A stretch of DNA of 20,566 nucleotides, from the NCBI GenBank assembly GCA_903907555.1, contig CAIVOO010000075.1, positions 1 through 20,566 of the forward strand, in the 5' to 3' direction. Of the stretch, positions 6,914-13,793 are shown one piece after another. Each line of letters begins with the position of its first letter. Position 1 is the stretch's first letter. A program made the translations under genes and the position numbers. This DNA is from an uncultured archaeon. GTDB lineage: Archaea; Nanobdellota; Nanobdellia; Woesearchaeales; CAIVOO01. The notes under the pieces were generated by a model. The model was not told the DNA's origin and made no database searches. It saw only the letters and a program-made list of their open reading frames with translations.

Positions 6914-7864
6914 ATGGAAAACGCTATCTGGACTGAAAAATATAGGCCTAAAGAATTCTCTGAAATACATGGCCAGAAAGATATTGTAAGAAAGGTTGAG
7001 GCGTTTGTAAAGCAGAAAAACATGCCTCACCTGCTGTTTGCAGGCCCTGCAGGCGTTGGAAAGACTACTTTGTCACTGGTTGTTGCCAGGCAGTTTTTTG
7101 GCGATAACTGGCACCAGAACTTCCTTGAGCTAAATGCTTCTGATGAAAGGGGAATAGACATCATTAGGAACAAGGTAAAGGATTTTGCAAGAACAAGAGC
7201 CATAGGAGACGTTCCATTCAAGATAATATACCTTGACGAGTGTGATGCTCTCACAAGAGAAGCCCAGCAGGCGTTAAGAAGGACTATGGAAAATTACACG
7301 CAGACTTGCAGATTCATATTATCAGCGAATTACAGCAGCAAAATCATCGATCCCATACAATCAAGATGCGCAATATTCAGGTTCAAGCCTTTGGCAAAAG
7401 AGGATATATTCAAAATTGTGGATAAAATCGCAAAAACTGAGGATTTGGATATAACTCAGAAGGCTAAGGAAGCGCTTTATGAAGTTTCTGAAGGAGACTG
7501 CAGGAAAACAGAGAACATACTTCAAAGCTGCGCAGCGCTTTCTGAAAAGATTGATGAAGATTCTATATACTCGCTCGCCTCAATGGCAAAGCCTAAAGAG
7601 ATAAAAAAATTATTAGAGCTTGCAATTGCAGGAAAATTCATAGAGGCAAGGAATGAATTGCTGAATACGATGCTCAACTATGGATTATCAGGAATAGATG
7701 TTGTCAAGCAGATGCAGAGGGAAATACTCCATCTGGATGTTGACGGCAGGAAAAAGATGCTGCTCATAGAAAAATGCGGAGAGACAGAGTTCAGGATGAC
7801 TGAAGGCTCTGACGAGTTTGTGCAGTTAGAAGCATTTTTGGCGGCAGCAGCTGTTACAAAGTAA
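6914..7864 (+). CDS. rfcS: Replication factor C small subunit (clamp loader)
   Basis: An AAA+ ATPase subunit of the clamp loader that opens PCNA and places it on primed DNA. The 316 residues show YRPKEFSEIHGQ (10-21), Walker A GPAGVGKTT (44-52), LELNASDERG (71-80), Walker B IIYLDECDAL (104-113), REAQQALRRTME (115-126), sensor 1 LSANY (136-140) and the SRC arginine-finger motif (150-152), then the C-terminal collar. DECD and SRC are hallmarks of the archaeal/eukaryotic small subunits. The length is normal. The large subunit is not in this window. The downstream coiled-coil gene follows within 24 bp and is likely co-transcribed. Confidence 0.97.
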   Translation: MENAIWTEKYRPKEFSEIHGQKDIVRKVEAFVKQKNMPHLLFAGPAGVGKTTLSLVVARQFFGDNWHQNFLELNASDERGIDIIRNKVKDFARTRAIGDVPFKIIYLDECDALTREAQQALRRTMENYTQTCRFILSANYSSKIIDPIQSRCAIFRFKPLAKEDIFKIVDKIAKTEDLDITQKAKEALYEVSEGDCRKTENILQSCAALSEKIDEDSIYSLASMAKPKEIKKLLELAIAGKFIEARNELLNTMLNYGLSGIDVVKQMQREILHLDVDGRKKMLLIEKCGETEFRMTEGSDEFVQLEAFLAAAAVTK

Positions 7865-7879
7865 TATAACATGGAAAAA

Positions 7880-7884
7880 GAGGT
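7880..7884 (+). promoter_or_regulatory. Ribosome binding site deciding the coiled-coil protein start
   Basis: GAGGT stands four bases before the ATG at 7889, the same spacing class as the site before the TIM-barrel gene. The in-frame ATG at 7871 has no such site, so 7889 is the preferred start. Confidence 0.6.
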
Positions 7885-7888
7885 TGGG

Positions 7889-9379
7889 ATGGACGAGAAT
7901 CAGAAGATAATACTTTTTCTTAGCAAGAAAAATGAATTTCTGTCAAGAAGAGTTGCAGAGCTGACAGAAAGCCAGAATAAAACATTCCAGAGTTTTGAGG
8001 AATTCAAGGACTTGATACTGAAAAGCGACAAGCTGCTCGCAATCCTTAAATTTCAATCCGATGAGAAAGAAAAGCAAATTTCATTTTTAAGGGAAAAATT
8101 CAGGCAGGTGACAGAAGCTAACAAGCAAAGCCTGATAGGCGCGAAAAAACAGCTTGAGGATGATGCAAAAATACTTTTGCTCTTAAAAGAAGAAAATGAC
8201 ACGCTGAAAAAACAACTGCCAAAAGGTCCAACAATACCTTTAGAGTTTGTTGTGCCTCTGAAAAAACAGGTTGATGAGAGCGGAAAACTGATTGTAAGAT
8301 TGAGCTCTGAGATAGAGCATTTACAAAGGGAGCTTGCTGAGAAAAAAGCTGTCGAGAGCAGGACAGCAAGCAAGATGATGCAGGAGGCGCAGAAGTTTTC
8401 TTATGAAAAAGATGGCTTGTTGAAAAGAAAATATGATGAGTGGATAGAAGACAAGAGAAAGTATGAATTACAGATATCACAATTGCAGAAAGATATTGAA
8501 GCTCTAAAGAAGATGCCGGTGAAGGAAGGAATTCCGCGAGAGGAAATATTTCCCATAAAAAAGCAGCTAGAAAATAGCGGAAACCTCATTGTAAGGCTGA
8601 ATTCTGAATTGGAAAGGCTGCAAAAAGAGCTGGCAGTGAAAAAATCTGTTGATGAAGGAAAAATTCTTGAGGTAAGAAAGAATTATGAAGTTCTAATTGA
8701 TAAAATGAAGAGAGAGCTTTCTGCCCGAGAGGAAAATGCAAGAAAAATGCTCGATAGATATGTTGCAGACAATAAAAGGGTAATAGATGACAACAGAAAA
8801 CTTGCTGCAGCATTGAGGAAACTGCAGGAGCAGTCTGTTCTGATGAATAAAAGGGAAGAGGAGCTTAAGAAAACAGATTCTGAATCTATAGCGCAGCTGA
8901 AAACACAGGCTGAGAAAGAGCATAATGGGGCAAAGATTCTTGCTCAGCAGATATTAAAGCTGAATGCAGAAAAAGACAATCTTGCAAAAGAAATTGCGAT
9001 GCTTAATTCTGAACTTATCAAGAGAACTGATTTCGCCAAGATGGCTTCGCTAAAGATAAAGGAGCTTGATGCAAAATCGAAAGTTCTTGAGAGCCACAAC
9101 AGAAAGTTGGCAGAAGAATGCAAAAAACTTCTCGAAGAGTCAACTAAGTTCAAGGAAGAAGCTCCAAAAGGTTTTGTAAGGGCGAAGGAGTTTGTTAATG
9201 TGTTCAAGCCAACACAGAATGAAGTTAACAGGATTTACGAGCATGAAGAGAGAGACATCAAAGCAATGATAAAGCTTGGAATTCAGCACGGAGACACTTT
9301 AGAAAGCATAAAGCGTTCATTGATTAACACAGGTTACACTAGAGATGCTGTCGATAGAATCATAAAAGAATATAGCTAA
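7889..9379 (+). CDS. Long coiled-coil protein with internal duplication and a C-terminal helical domain
   Basis: I do not recognise a named family. The 496-residue product (502 if started at 7871) is almost entirely charged heptad-like helix with no membrane segment or signal peptide, so it is cytoplasmic. Two segments of about 41 residues, 116-156 and 215-255, are clear copies sharing the pattern IPxExxxPxKKQxxxSGxLIVRL followed by ExExLQxELAxKK; a third degenerate copy of the Pro-rich break, APKGFVRAKEFV, lies near 423-434. The last 50 residues (from NRIYEHEERD) form a compact three-helix-like unit with IQHGDTLESIKRSLINTGYT, resembling small UBA-like helical domains seen at ends of other archaeal proteins. 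Close linkage to rfcS suggests co-expression, perhaps a chromosome- or cell-structure role, which is inference. Confidence 0.82.
   Translation: MDENQKIILFLSKKNEFLSRRVAELTESQNKTFQSFEEFKDLILKSDKLLAILKFQSDEKEKQISFLREKFRQVTEANKQSLIGAKKQLEDDAKILLLLKEENDTLKKQLPKGPTIPLEFVVPLKKQVDESGKLIVRLSSEIEHLQRELAEKKAVESRTASKMMQEAQKFSYEKDGLLKRKYDEWIEDKRKYELQISQLQKDIEALKKMPVKEGIPREEIFPIKKQLENSGNLIVRLNSELERLQKELAVKKSVDEGKILEVRKNYEVLIDKMKRELSAREENARKMLDRYVADNKRVIDDNRKLAAALRKLQEQSVLMNKREEELKKTDSESIAQLKTQAEKEHNGAKILAQQILKLNAEKDNLAKEIAMLNSELIKRTDFAKMASLKIKELDAKSKVLESHNRKLAEECKKLLEESTKFKEEAPKGFVRAKEFVNVFKPTQNEVNRIYEHEERDIKAMIKLGIQHGDTLESIKRSLINTGYTRDAVDRIIKEYS
8234..8356 (+). repeat. First copy of the internal coding duplication
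   Basis: Encodes IPLEFVVPLKKQ followed by SGKLIVRLSSEIEHLQREL and a basic end. The second copy lies 297 bp downstream. The match is clear at protein level and only partial at DNA level, so the duplication is old. Confidence 0.7.
8531..8653 (+). repeat. Second copy of the internal coding duplication
   Basis: Encodes IPREEIFPIKKQ followed by SGNLIVRLNSELERLQKEL. The repeat period of 99 residues includes a variable coiled-coil segment between copies. Confidence 0.7.
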
Positions 9380-9419
9380 GAATATTCTAATAAAAAATAA
9401 GAAAAAGATAATAAAAAAA
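9380..9419 (-). terminator. U-tract terminator for the two-lipoprotein operon
   Basis: On the minus strand this 40-bp spacer carries three U-runs of 7, 5 and 6 (9419-9413, 9406-9402, 9397-9392) directly after the lipoprotein stop. This is the pattern of archaeal intrinsic termination. The plus strand is A-rich here, so the convergent coiled-coil gene has no comparable signal before the opposing gene. Confidence 0.6.
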
Positions 9420-10373
9420 TTATATGTGCTTAACGGTTATTGGCTTGGTAATGGAATCTTCATTTCTGTATTCGATTCCTATGGACATTGGCTTCTCAAA
9501 GTCGTTTCTGTCTGTTGCTAATTCTTGCGTGCATGTCAGTGTCCACTCGCCGTTGTAAAGCGTCACATAACCTTCTGCGCCATTAACCATGTTTCCTGCC
9601 TGATCCTGCAATCCGGAACACTGTGGCGGAGTTGGCAAGCCGCTATCAATTTTCACATGAACCCTGTTCTTCTTTGTCTGCTGAAGCAGCTTGTCTGACT
9701 GTGAGCAGATATAATCCTTCTCCCAGAGTTTTCCAGTGCCTTGATATTTGATAACCATGCTGAACTGCAGCTTGTCTGTTCCAGCTGGGCTTTCCCTTAT
9801 GGATGTTATCTGAACTGGAGCTCCTGAGTTTGAGACTGACCTTTCTCCTGTTATTGCACAGATTGTTGCATCTGTTGATGTCAAGTCTTTCTTTACGCAT
9901 AATGATGATGCTACTTTAGTTCCATAATTGTAGCACAAATCTGCAAGCATTGTCTGCTGTATGTCTCCTGGTATTGTGTTCTTGTAATTCAATCCTGAGA
10001 AGTCTATGTTTGCTGTTGTTCCTGACAAAATGTTGCCTTGAGAATCCTTTGTTGTTGCATCAAGCTTTTGAGGAGAAGGTTTTGTCAAGTCCGCAGATGT
10101 CTTGCTGTAATCTGAAGGGTCTACTCCTGATAATGATAGGATTGCCTGCGTACCTTCAACATCCCACTCGCCCAGATTCTTTATTTGGACAACGACTGCA
10201 AATGGGAATTTCCCTGCATCGTAAATCTGGTCTGGCGGAGAGTCTGGAAGGAACTCTAACGTAAGTCCTGTTGTTCCGCCTATGAACGTTGTGCCAACAT
10301 TCTGCTGCTGGCCTGTACAGGCAATGACTAGAAATGACAACAATATTGCCGCAATAAAATATCCTGCTTTCAT
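9420..10373 (-). CDS. Six-cysteine surface lipoprotein, paralogue A
   Basis: A 317-residue secreted lipoprotein of unnamed family. A signal peptide ends in the lipobox LVIAC (C19), predicting membrane anchoring and an extracellular fold. It shares the family marks with the two paralogues here: GLTLEFLPDSPPDQIY (35-50), the LCYNYGT block followed by two more Cys, the GAPVQIT strand, a late Cys in LTC, and a C-terminal strand of the form YRNEDSITKPITV. Excluding the lipobox there are exactly six cysteines, probably three disulfides. GAGGTG (10384-10379), partly overlapping the previous stop codon, lies five bases before the ATG, so it is translated from the same message as paralogue B. Function unknown; context suggests it partners the SLT-domain protein. 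Confidence 0.85.
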   Translation of the reverse strand: MKAGYFIAAILLSFLVIACTGQQQNVGTTFIGGTTGLTLEFLPDSPPDQIYDAGKFPFAVVVQIKNLGEWDVEGTQAILSLSGVDPSDYSKTSADLTKPSPQKLDATTKDSQGNILSGTTANIDFSGLNYKNTIPGDIQQTMLADLCYNYGTKVASSLCVKKDLTSTDATICAITGERSVSNSGAPVQITSIRESPAGTDKLQFSMVIKYQGTGKLWEKDYICSQSDKLLQQTKKNRVHVKIDSGLPTPPQCSGLQDQAGNMVNGAEGYVTLYNGEWTLTCTQELATDRNDFEKPMSIGIEYRNEDSITKPITVKHI

Positions 10374-10383
10374 ATTTACACCT

Positions 10384-11304
10384 CTAAGCTATTTTTTTAA
10401 CTTGAACCTGTTTTTGAACAGTGTTTGAATATGCGTACTGCAATTCAACTATTATTGGGACGTTTCTTGCACCGCCAATGACATTTTGGAGCTGACATAC
10501 AAGAGTAGCCTGCTTGTTTATTAATGTTATTGTGCTGTCCTGCTTGTTGAGATTTCCGCAAGACGACCTTATATCCATGTTTCCGACGAGCACTTTATTG
10601 ACTGTAACCCTGTCCTGCTCGATATATGAGGGGCTTGTGCATTTCTGCTGGGTTGTATCCTTGACAACCATTCCTCCTCCTGAATTTGCTATGTTAATCC
10701 TGAACACTGCCCTCTTGCTTGACACTTCCTCAGCTATTGAGGTAACTGCTATAGGAGCACCCTGGCTTCCGCTTCCAGTCACTGTGCCTGGAGCGCACGC
10801 CTTTGTTCCTATTGAAAATGGATTTTCATCAACACATGCAGCAAATGCTGCATTTGTCTTGTAATTATAGCAGGCAGTCGCCAGAATGTTAACCGGAAAG
10901 CTGTCTGTGCCCGAAGGAAGAATTATTCTTGTTATTGGGAACTGCAGTTGCCTTACATCCCCTGTCGTGCTCAATGTCTTCGCCCTTCCTGCAAGCCCGC
11001 TTATTGATTGTGAGATGTAATTGCTGTATCCTGGTATTGTTATTACAGAGCCGTCAATGCCTGTTATGTAAACAAATCCTCCTGTGACATCGTCTGCGCC
11101 CATATTCTTTGCCTCAATCATGATTGCATTGTTAGGCAAATCTGTTTCATAAAGAACTGCTGGCGGATAGTTCGTAAGGAAAGAAAGCACCATGCCTTGA
11201 GTTCCTGTATAAACATTTGTTTGCACTGGCTGCTCACGGTTTAACCCGGTACATCCCCCAAGAAACATCAGAGCCAGCAATATAAACACCTTTTTGTAAT
11301 TCAT
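10384..11304 (-). CDS. Six-cysteine surface lipoprotein, paralogue B
   Basis: A 306-residue lipoprotein with lipobox FLGGC (C18) after a short basic-hydrophobic signal peptide. It carries GMVLSFLTNYPPAVLYE, the ACYNYKT block with Cys in AACVDENP and TKAC, then QGAPIAVTSI, Cys in KCTSP and SSCGN, the strand ATLVC and the terminal YSNTVQKQVQV. The order and number of the six cysteines match the other paralogues, so these are gene duplicates with old divergence. It is the first gene of a two-gene leftward operon and appears leaderless, with a TATA box 27 bp upstream. No enzyme motif is visible; a structural or binding role outside the cell is the likeliest reading. Confidence 0.85.
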   Translation of the reverse strand: MNYKKVFILLALMFLGGCTGLNREQPVQTNVYTGTQGMVLSFLTNYPPAVLYETDLPNNAIMIEAKNMGADDVTGGFVYITGIDGSVITIPGYSNYISQSISGLAGRAKTLSTTGDVRQLQFPITRIILPSGTDSFPVNILATACYNYKTNAAFAACVDENPFSIGTKACAPGTVTGSGSQGAPIAVTSIAEEVSSKRAVFRINIANSGGGMVVKDTTQQKCTSPSYIEQDRVTVNKVLVGNMDIRSSCGNLNKQDSTITLINKQATLVCQLQNVIGGARNVPIIVELQYAYSNTVQKQVQVKKIA

Positions 11305-11325
11305 AAATAGTTTCTATTGAAATAA

Positions 11326-11337
11326 GGTATATAAACT
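11326..11337 (-). promoter_or_regulatory. TATA box of the two-lipoprotein operon
   Basis: The minus strand reads AGTTTATATACC, centred about 27 bp before the ATG at 11304. It is a strong box giving a leaderless transcript. Confidence 0.7.
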
Positions 11338-11346
11338 TTTCCATAA

Positions 11347-11357
11347 GATTTATATAT
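11347..11357 (+). promoter_or_regulatory. TATA box of the tandem zinc-protein genes
   Basis: GATTTATATAT is centred about 28 bp before the ATG at 11380. It lies back to back with the lipoprotein promoter in a 75-bp divergent spacer. Confidence 0.7.
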
Positions 11358-11379
11358 CATCCTGCCATAGTCCTGAAGT

Positions 11380-11616
11380 ATGATATGCAGCTTACACGGC
11401 AAGGAAATCGAATCTAGCTGCCAATGGTGCGGCAAGGGCATTTGCAAGAAATGCGTAATTAAGAGTGATGGCAAGAAAAGATATTGTTCTGAATGTGCAA
11501 ATGTTGTTGGAGATATGCTGAAAAAGAAGCAGCTTAGCAGGATTAAGGAAGAGTCTGCTGCTGAAAAAAAGCCAAAAAATGAATATTTCAACTTCAGCGC
11601 CCTGAAGCCAAGGTGA
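11380..11616 (+). CDS. Small B-box-like zinc-binding protein, copy 1
   Basis: A 78-residue protein of unknown function. The N-terminal half is a B-box-type zinc fold with the ligand spacing CxxH-x7-CxxC-x4-CxxC-x10-CxxC (C3, H6, C14, C17, C22, C25, C36, C39), enough for two zinc ions in a cross-brace. A charged Lys/Glu-rich linker (about 48-66) leads to the C-terminal motif EYFNFSALK (68-76). There is no membrane segment. Its neighbour is a tandem copy with identical ligand spacing. B-boxes mediate protein-protein contacts in eukaryotes; the partner here is unknown. The leaderless start is set by the TATA box. Confidence 0.82.
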   Translation: MICSLHGKEIESSCQWCGKGICKKCVIKSDGKKRYCSECANVVGDMLKKKQLSRIKEESAAEKKPKNEYFNFSALKPR

Positions 11617-11618
11617 AT

Positions 11619-11861
11619 ATGCTCTGCCAAGAACACAGAAGGATTATACAAGGTCCTTGCATAATGTGCGGAACCCCTCTCTGCGACAGATGCGTTGCTA
11701 GGCAGGAGGGCAGAAAATTCTACTGCAAGATTTGCGCAAAGAAAATACCTTTCATCCCGAAAAGAGTTGTTCCTGAAATAAAGAAAGAAGAAGTGGTTCA
11801 GAGGAGAACAGTTCAGCAAAGCAGGACAGGATATTTTGATTTCTCGCAATTCAAGAAATAA
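11619..11861 (+). CDS. Small B-box-like zinc-binding protein, copy 2
   Basis: An 80-residue paralogue of the preceding gene with exactly the same zinc-ligand spacing (C3, H6, C14, C17, C22, C25, C36, C39), a longer basic linker, and the matching C-terminal motif GYFDFSQFK. I start it at the ATG at 11619 rather than the GTG at 11613: AGGTGA (11611-11616), which overlaps the upstream stop codon, lies two bases before this ATG as a ribosome binding site, and MLCQEH then aligns with MICSLH of copy 1. The pair is therefore co-transcribed and probably coupled. Conservation of a short C-terminal motif separated from the zinc fold by a variable linker suggests a peptide that docks on another protein, which is inference. 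Confidence 0.82.
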   Translation: MLCQEHRRIIQGPCIMCGTPLCDRCVARQEGRKFYCKICAKKIPFIPKRVVPEIKKEEVVQRRTVQQSRTGYFDFSQFKK

Positions 11862-11920
11862 TGCAGAATATGCCTTGTTTTCATGAATGAACAGCAATAA
11901 ATCATTTCTTGAAACAAAAA

Positions 11921-11930
11921 GTTTATAAAT
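11921..11930 (+). promoter_or_regulatory. TATA box of the histone gene
   Basis: GTTTATAAAT lies about 47 bp before the ATG, predicting a leader of some 20-25 bases that contains the AGGAGGT ribosome binding site (11958-11964). An imperfect inverted repeat (11905-11915 and 11939-11948) flanks the box. Confidence 0.65.
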
Positions 11931-11957
11931 TGCCTTCTGTTTAAGAAAACGAGACTT

Positions 11958-11964
11958 AGGAGGT
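11958..11964 (+). promoter_or_regulatory. Strong ribosome binding site of the histone gene
   Basis: AGGAGGT, seven bases before the ATG at 11972, is the best match in the window to the archaeal 16S rRNA tail. This fits an abundant chromatin protein. Confidence 0.75.
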
Positions 11965-11971
11965 AATTATC

Positions 11972-12175
11972 ATGACAGGAGTTTTACCATTGGCTGCTAT
12001 GGAGAAGATTCTCAAGAATAACGGTGCTGCGAGAGTCAGCGCAGATGCAAAGGAAGCATTCAGGGATTCGCTGGAAGAGCATGCAAGAGTAATCGCTGAA
12101 AAGGCAAACATGATTGCAAAGCATGCAGGCAGGACCACAGTCAAGGCAGAAGACATAAAACTCGCAACAAGATAA
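11972..12175 (+). CDS. Archaeal histone (HMf family)
   Basis: A DNA-wrapping chromatin protein of 67 residues that forms dimers and polymerises on DNA. The histone fold is complete: LPLAAMEKILKNNGAARVS (5-23, first helix and loop 1), the long central helix (about 24-52), then AGRTTVKAEDIKLATR (52-67) with the conserved RT loop residues and final helix. There are no N- or C-terminal tails. It compares closely with HMfA/HMfB apart from the short MTGV lead. It has its own promoter and a strong ribosome binding site. The CYTH gene begins seven bases after its stop. Confidence 0.97.
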   Translation: MTGVLPLAAMEKILKNNGAARVSADAKEAFRDSLEEHARVIAEKANMIAKHAGRTTVKAEDIKLATR

Positions 12176-12182
12176 TTTCTTT

Positions 12183-12704
12183 ATGAGAGAGATTGAAGTC
12201 AAGGTTTTGGAAGTAGATAGAAAAAGCGTTGAGGCAAAGTTAAGGAAGCTCGGCGCCAAAAAAGTTTTTGATGATGATATAGAAGCGATATTTTTCGACT
12301 TCAAAGACGGCTCTATCAGAAATGCAAAGAATACTCTAAGACTTAGACGAGAGGGAAAGAAAGTAAAGATAGCCTTTAAGAAATTCTTGCCTCATGAAAA
12401 AGTAAAGGTGCGCGAAGAGGTTGAAGTCGAGGTTTCTGACTTTGATGAAATGAAAAGAATATTAGGATTTCTTGGGTTGATGCCCAAGCTTAGCATGAAA
12501 AAGCACAGAATCAGCTACAAAGTTGATGGGGTTCTCTTCGAGTTTGACAAGTATTTCCGCAAATATGATTATGTTCCTGAATTTATGGAGATAGAAGCAA
12601 AAGATGCTAAAACAATATACAAGTATGCTGAAAAGATTGGATTCAGGAGAGAGGATTGCAAGCCATTGGGAGGCAATGCTCTCATTAAGAAATACAAAAA
12701 GTGA
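12183..12704 (+). CDS. CYTH-domain protein (CyaB/ThTPase-like)
   Basis: A 173-residue CYTH (triphosphate tunnel) protein. The defining ExExK signature is present as EIEVK (3-7), followed by the alternating basic and acidic strands lining the tunnel: LRLRREGKKVKIAFKKF (53-69), VREEVEVEV (76-84), KHRISYKVDGVLFEFDKY (102-119) and FMEIEAKD (126-133). Family members act on triphosphates (thiamine triphosphate, inorganic triphosphate) or make cAMP as class IV cyclases; archaeal members are often annotated as cyclases without proof. It follows the histone gene by seven bases with no ribosome binding site of its own. Its TGA abuts the stop of the convergent lipoprotein gene with no spacer. Confidence 0.88.
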   Translation: MREIEVKVLEVDRKSVEAKLRKLGAKKVFDDDIEAIFFDFKDGSIRNAKNTLRLRREGKKVKIAFKKFLPHEKVKVREEVEVEVSDFDEMKRILGFLGLMPKLSMKKHRISYKVDGVLFEFDKYFRKYDYVPEFMEIEAKDAKTIYKYAEKIGFRREDCKPLGGNALIKKYKK

Positions 12705-13793
12705 TTATTTCTGTATGCTTGGATTCTTCTGGATTTCAATGCTTTTTGTTATTGTATGCGTATAGCCATACTTTAAGAAAATGTTAAGGACTGTCATGTA
12801 ATCTGTGTTCGGCTGTATGAAGCCGCTGTACACGCATCTTACAACAGCTTTCTTGTCAATAAGCCTGATTGGCTGCGGGGAGCAATCGAACTTGTCTTCC
12901 TCGTCTGTCGAAAGCTGAACTTTCAATCCAACAATGTTCCAGAGATTTTTCAAATATGTGGCTTTTTTATCAGAATCGAGCTCTTCCAGAATTATTTTTG
13001 GCGAGCATGCTTTTTTCAAAGTCTCCATATAAGGCGTTTCCAATATTCTTACTTCCTTTGTTTTCAAGTCTCCTAGCGGGTCAACAAGGCTTACAACCTC
13101 GCCTAATCCTTTGTTTTCGACAGTGATATAGAATTCAAGCTTTGCAGAGCCGCCTGCCTGAGGCAATGATTTTGTCTCCACTTTTGTTATTGCCAGAGGC
13201 GCTCCCTGGTCTGTAAAAACTGCATCTTTTATTGTGCACGCCTTCACGCCTTTTTTAAGATTGTAAGGATCTGTATCTATGCACACAGGCACTGTTGCTT
13301 TTGTTTCATAATCATAGCATGCAGTCATTGTAACTGCAGAAGTTTTTGATTGTGACTGCGGATCAAGCATCCCTGTCTTCATCTGCAGATAAACAGAAGA
13401 CTTCCCGCCAACAGTATTTTCCAATGATTTGCCTTCGAGAATAAATCTTATAGTGCTGAAGTCGACAGGCACTGCAATATCATTGAGATACCAGCTTCCC
13501 TGCACAAGACTAAGATAATTTGTTTCGTATCCGAGATTCAAAAAGCCGTTTGTTATGGTTCCTGTTCCCTGATTTTCAAGAAGGACTGCTACAGGGAATG
13601 TCCCTTCATCACTATTAGGAGAGCTCTCATACATTTTGTCAGGCGGAGTTCCTTGCAGGAAATTGAATACAAGCCCTGAAGTTCCGTGCCTTAAATCTGC
13701 TTCGGTGATTATTTTTGTCTGTTTACTTCCTAAAGAGCAAGCAGTGAAAACAATAAGAGAGATTATAACAAGCGCTAAAATTTTTAATTTCAT
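12705..13793 (-). CDS. Six-cysteine surface lipoprotein, paralogue C
   Basis: A 362-residue lipoprotein with lipobox VFTAC (C19). It has the family marks GLVFNFLQGTPPDKMYE, GTFPVAVLLENQGTG, the ACYDYET block with Cys in PVCIDTDP and KAC, QGAPLAITKV, later Cys in KKACSP, FDCSP and VRC, and the C-terminal strand YTHTITKSIEI. It is the longest paralogue, with an insertion of roughly 40-50 residues before the last two cysteines. Its ATG overlaps the TGA of the SLT-domain gene as ATGA (13793-13790), indicating coupled synthesis and supporting a physical partnership with that protein. Confidence 0.86.
   Translation of the reverse strand: MKLKILALVIISLIVFTACSLGSKQTKIITEADLRHGTSGLVFNFLQGTPPDKMYESSPNSDEGTFPVAVLLENQGTGTITNGFLNLGYETNYLSLVQGSWYLNDIAVPVDFSTIRFILEGKSLENTVGGKSSVYLQMKTGMLDPQSQSKTSAVTMTACYDYETKATVPVCIDTDPYNLKKGVKACTIKDAVFTDQGAPLAITKVETKSLPQAGGSAKLEFYITVENKGLGEVVSLVDPLGDLKTKEVRILETPYMETLKKACSPKIILEELDSDKKATYLKNLWNIVGLKVQLSTDEEDKFDCSPQPIRLIDKKAVVRCVYSGFIQPNTDYMTVLNIFLKYGYTHTITKSIEIQKNPSIQK

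Noticed and set aside
11301..11897. A 198-codon minus-strand frame over the two zinc-protein genes
   Set aside because: The plus strand has two proteins with exact zinc-ligand spacing; the antisense frame shows no domain and crosses the divergent promoters.
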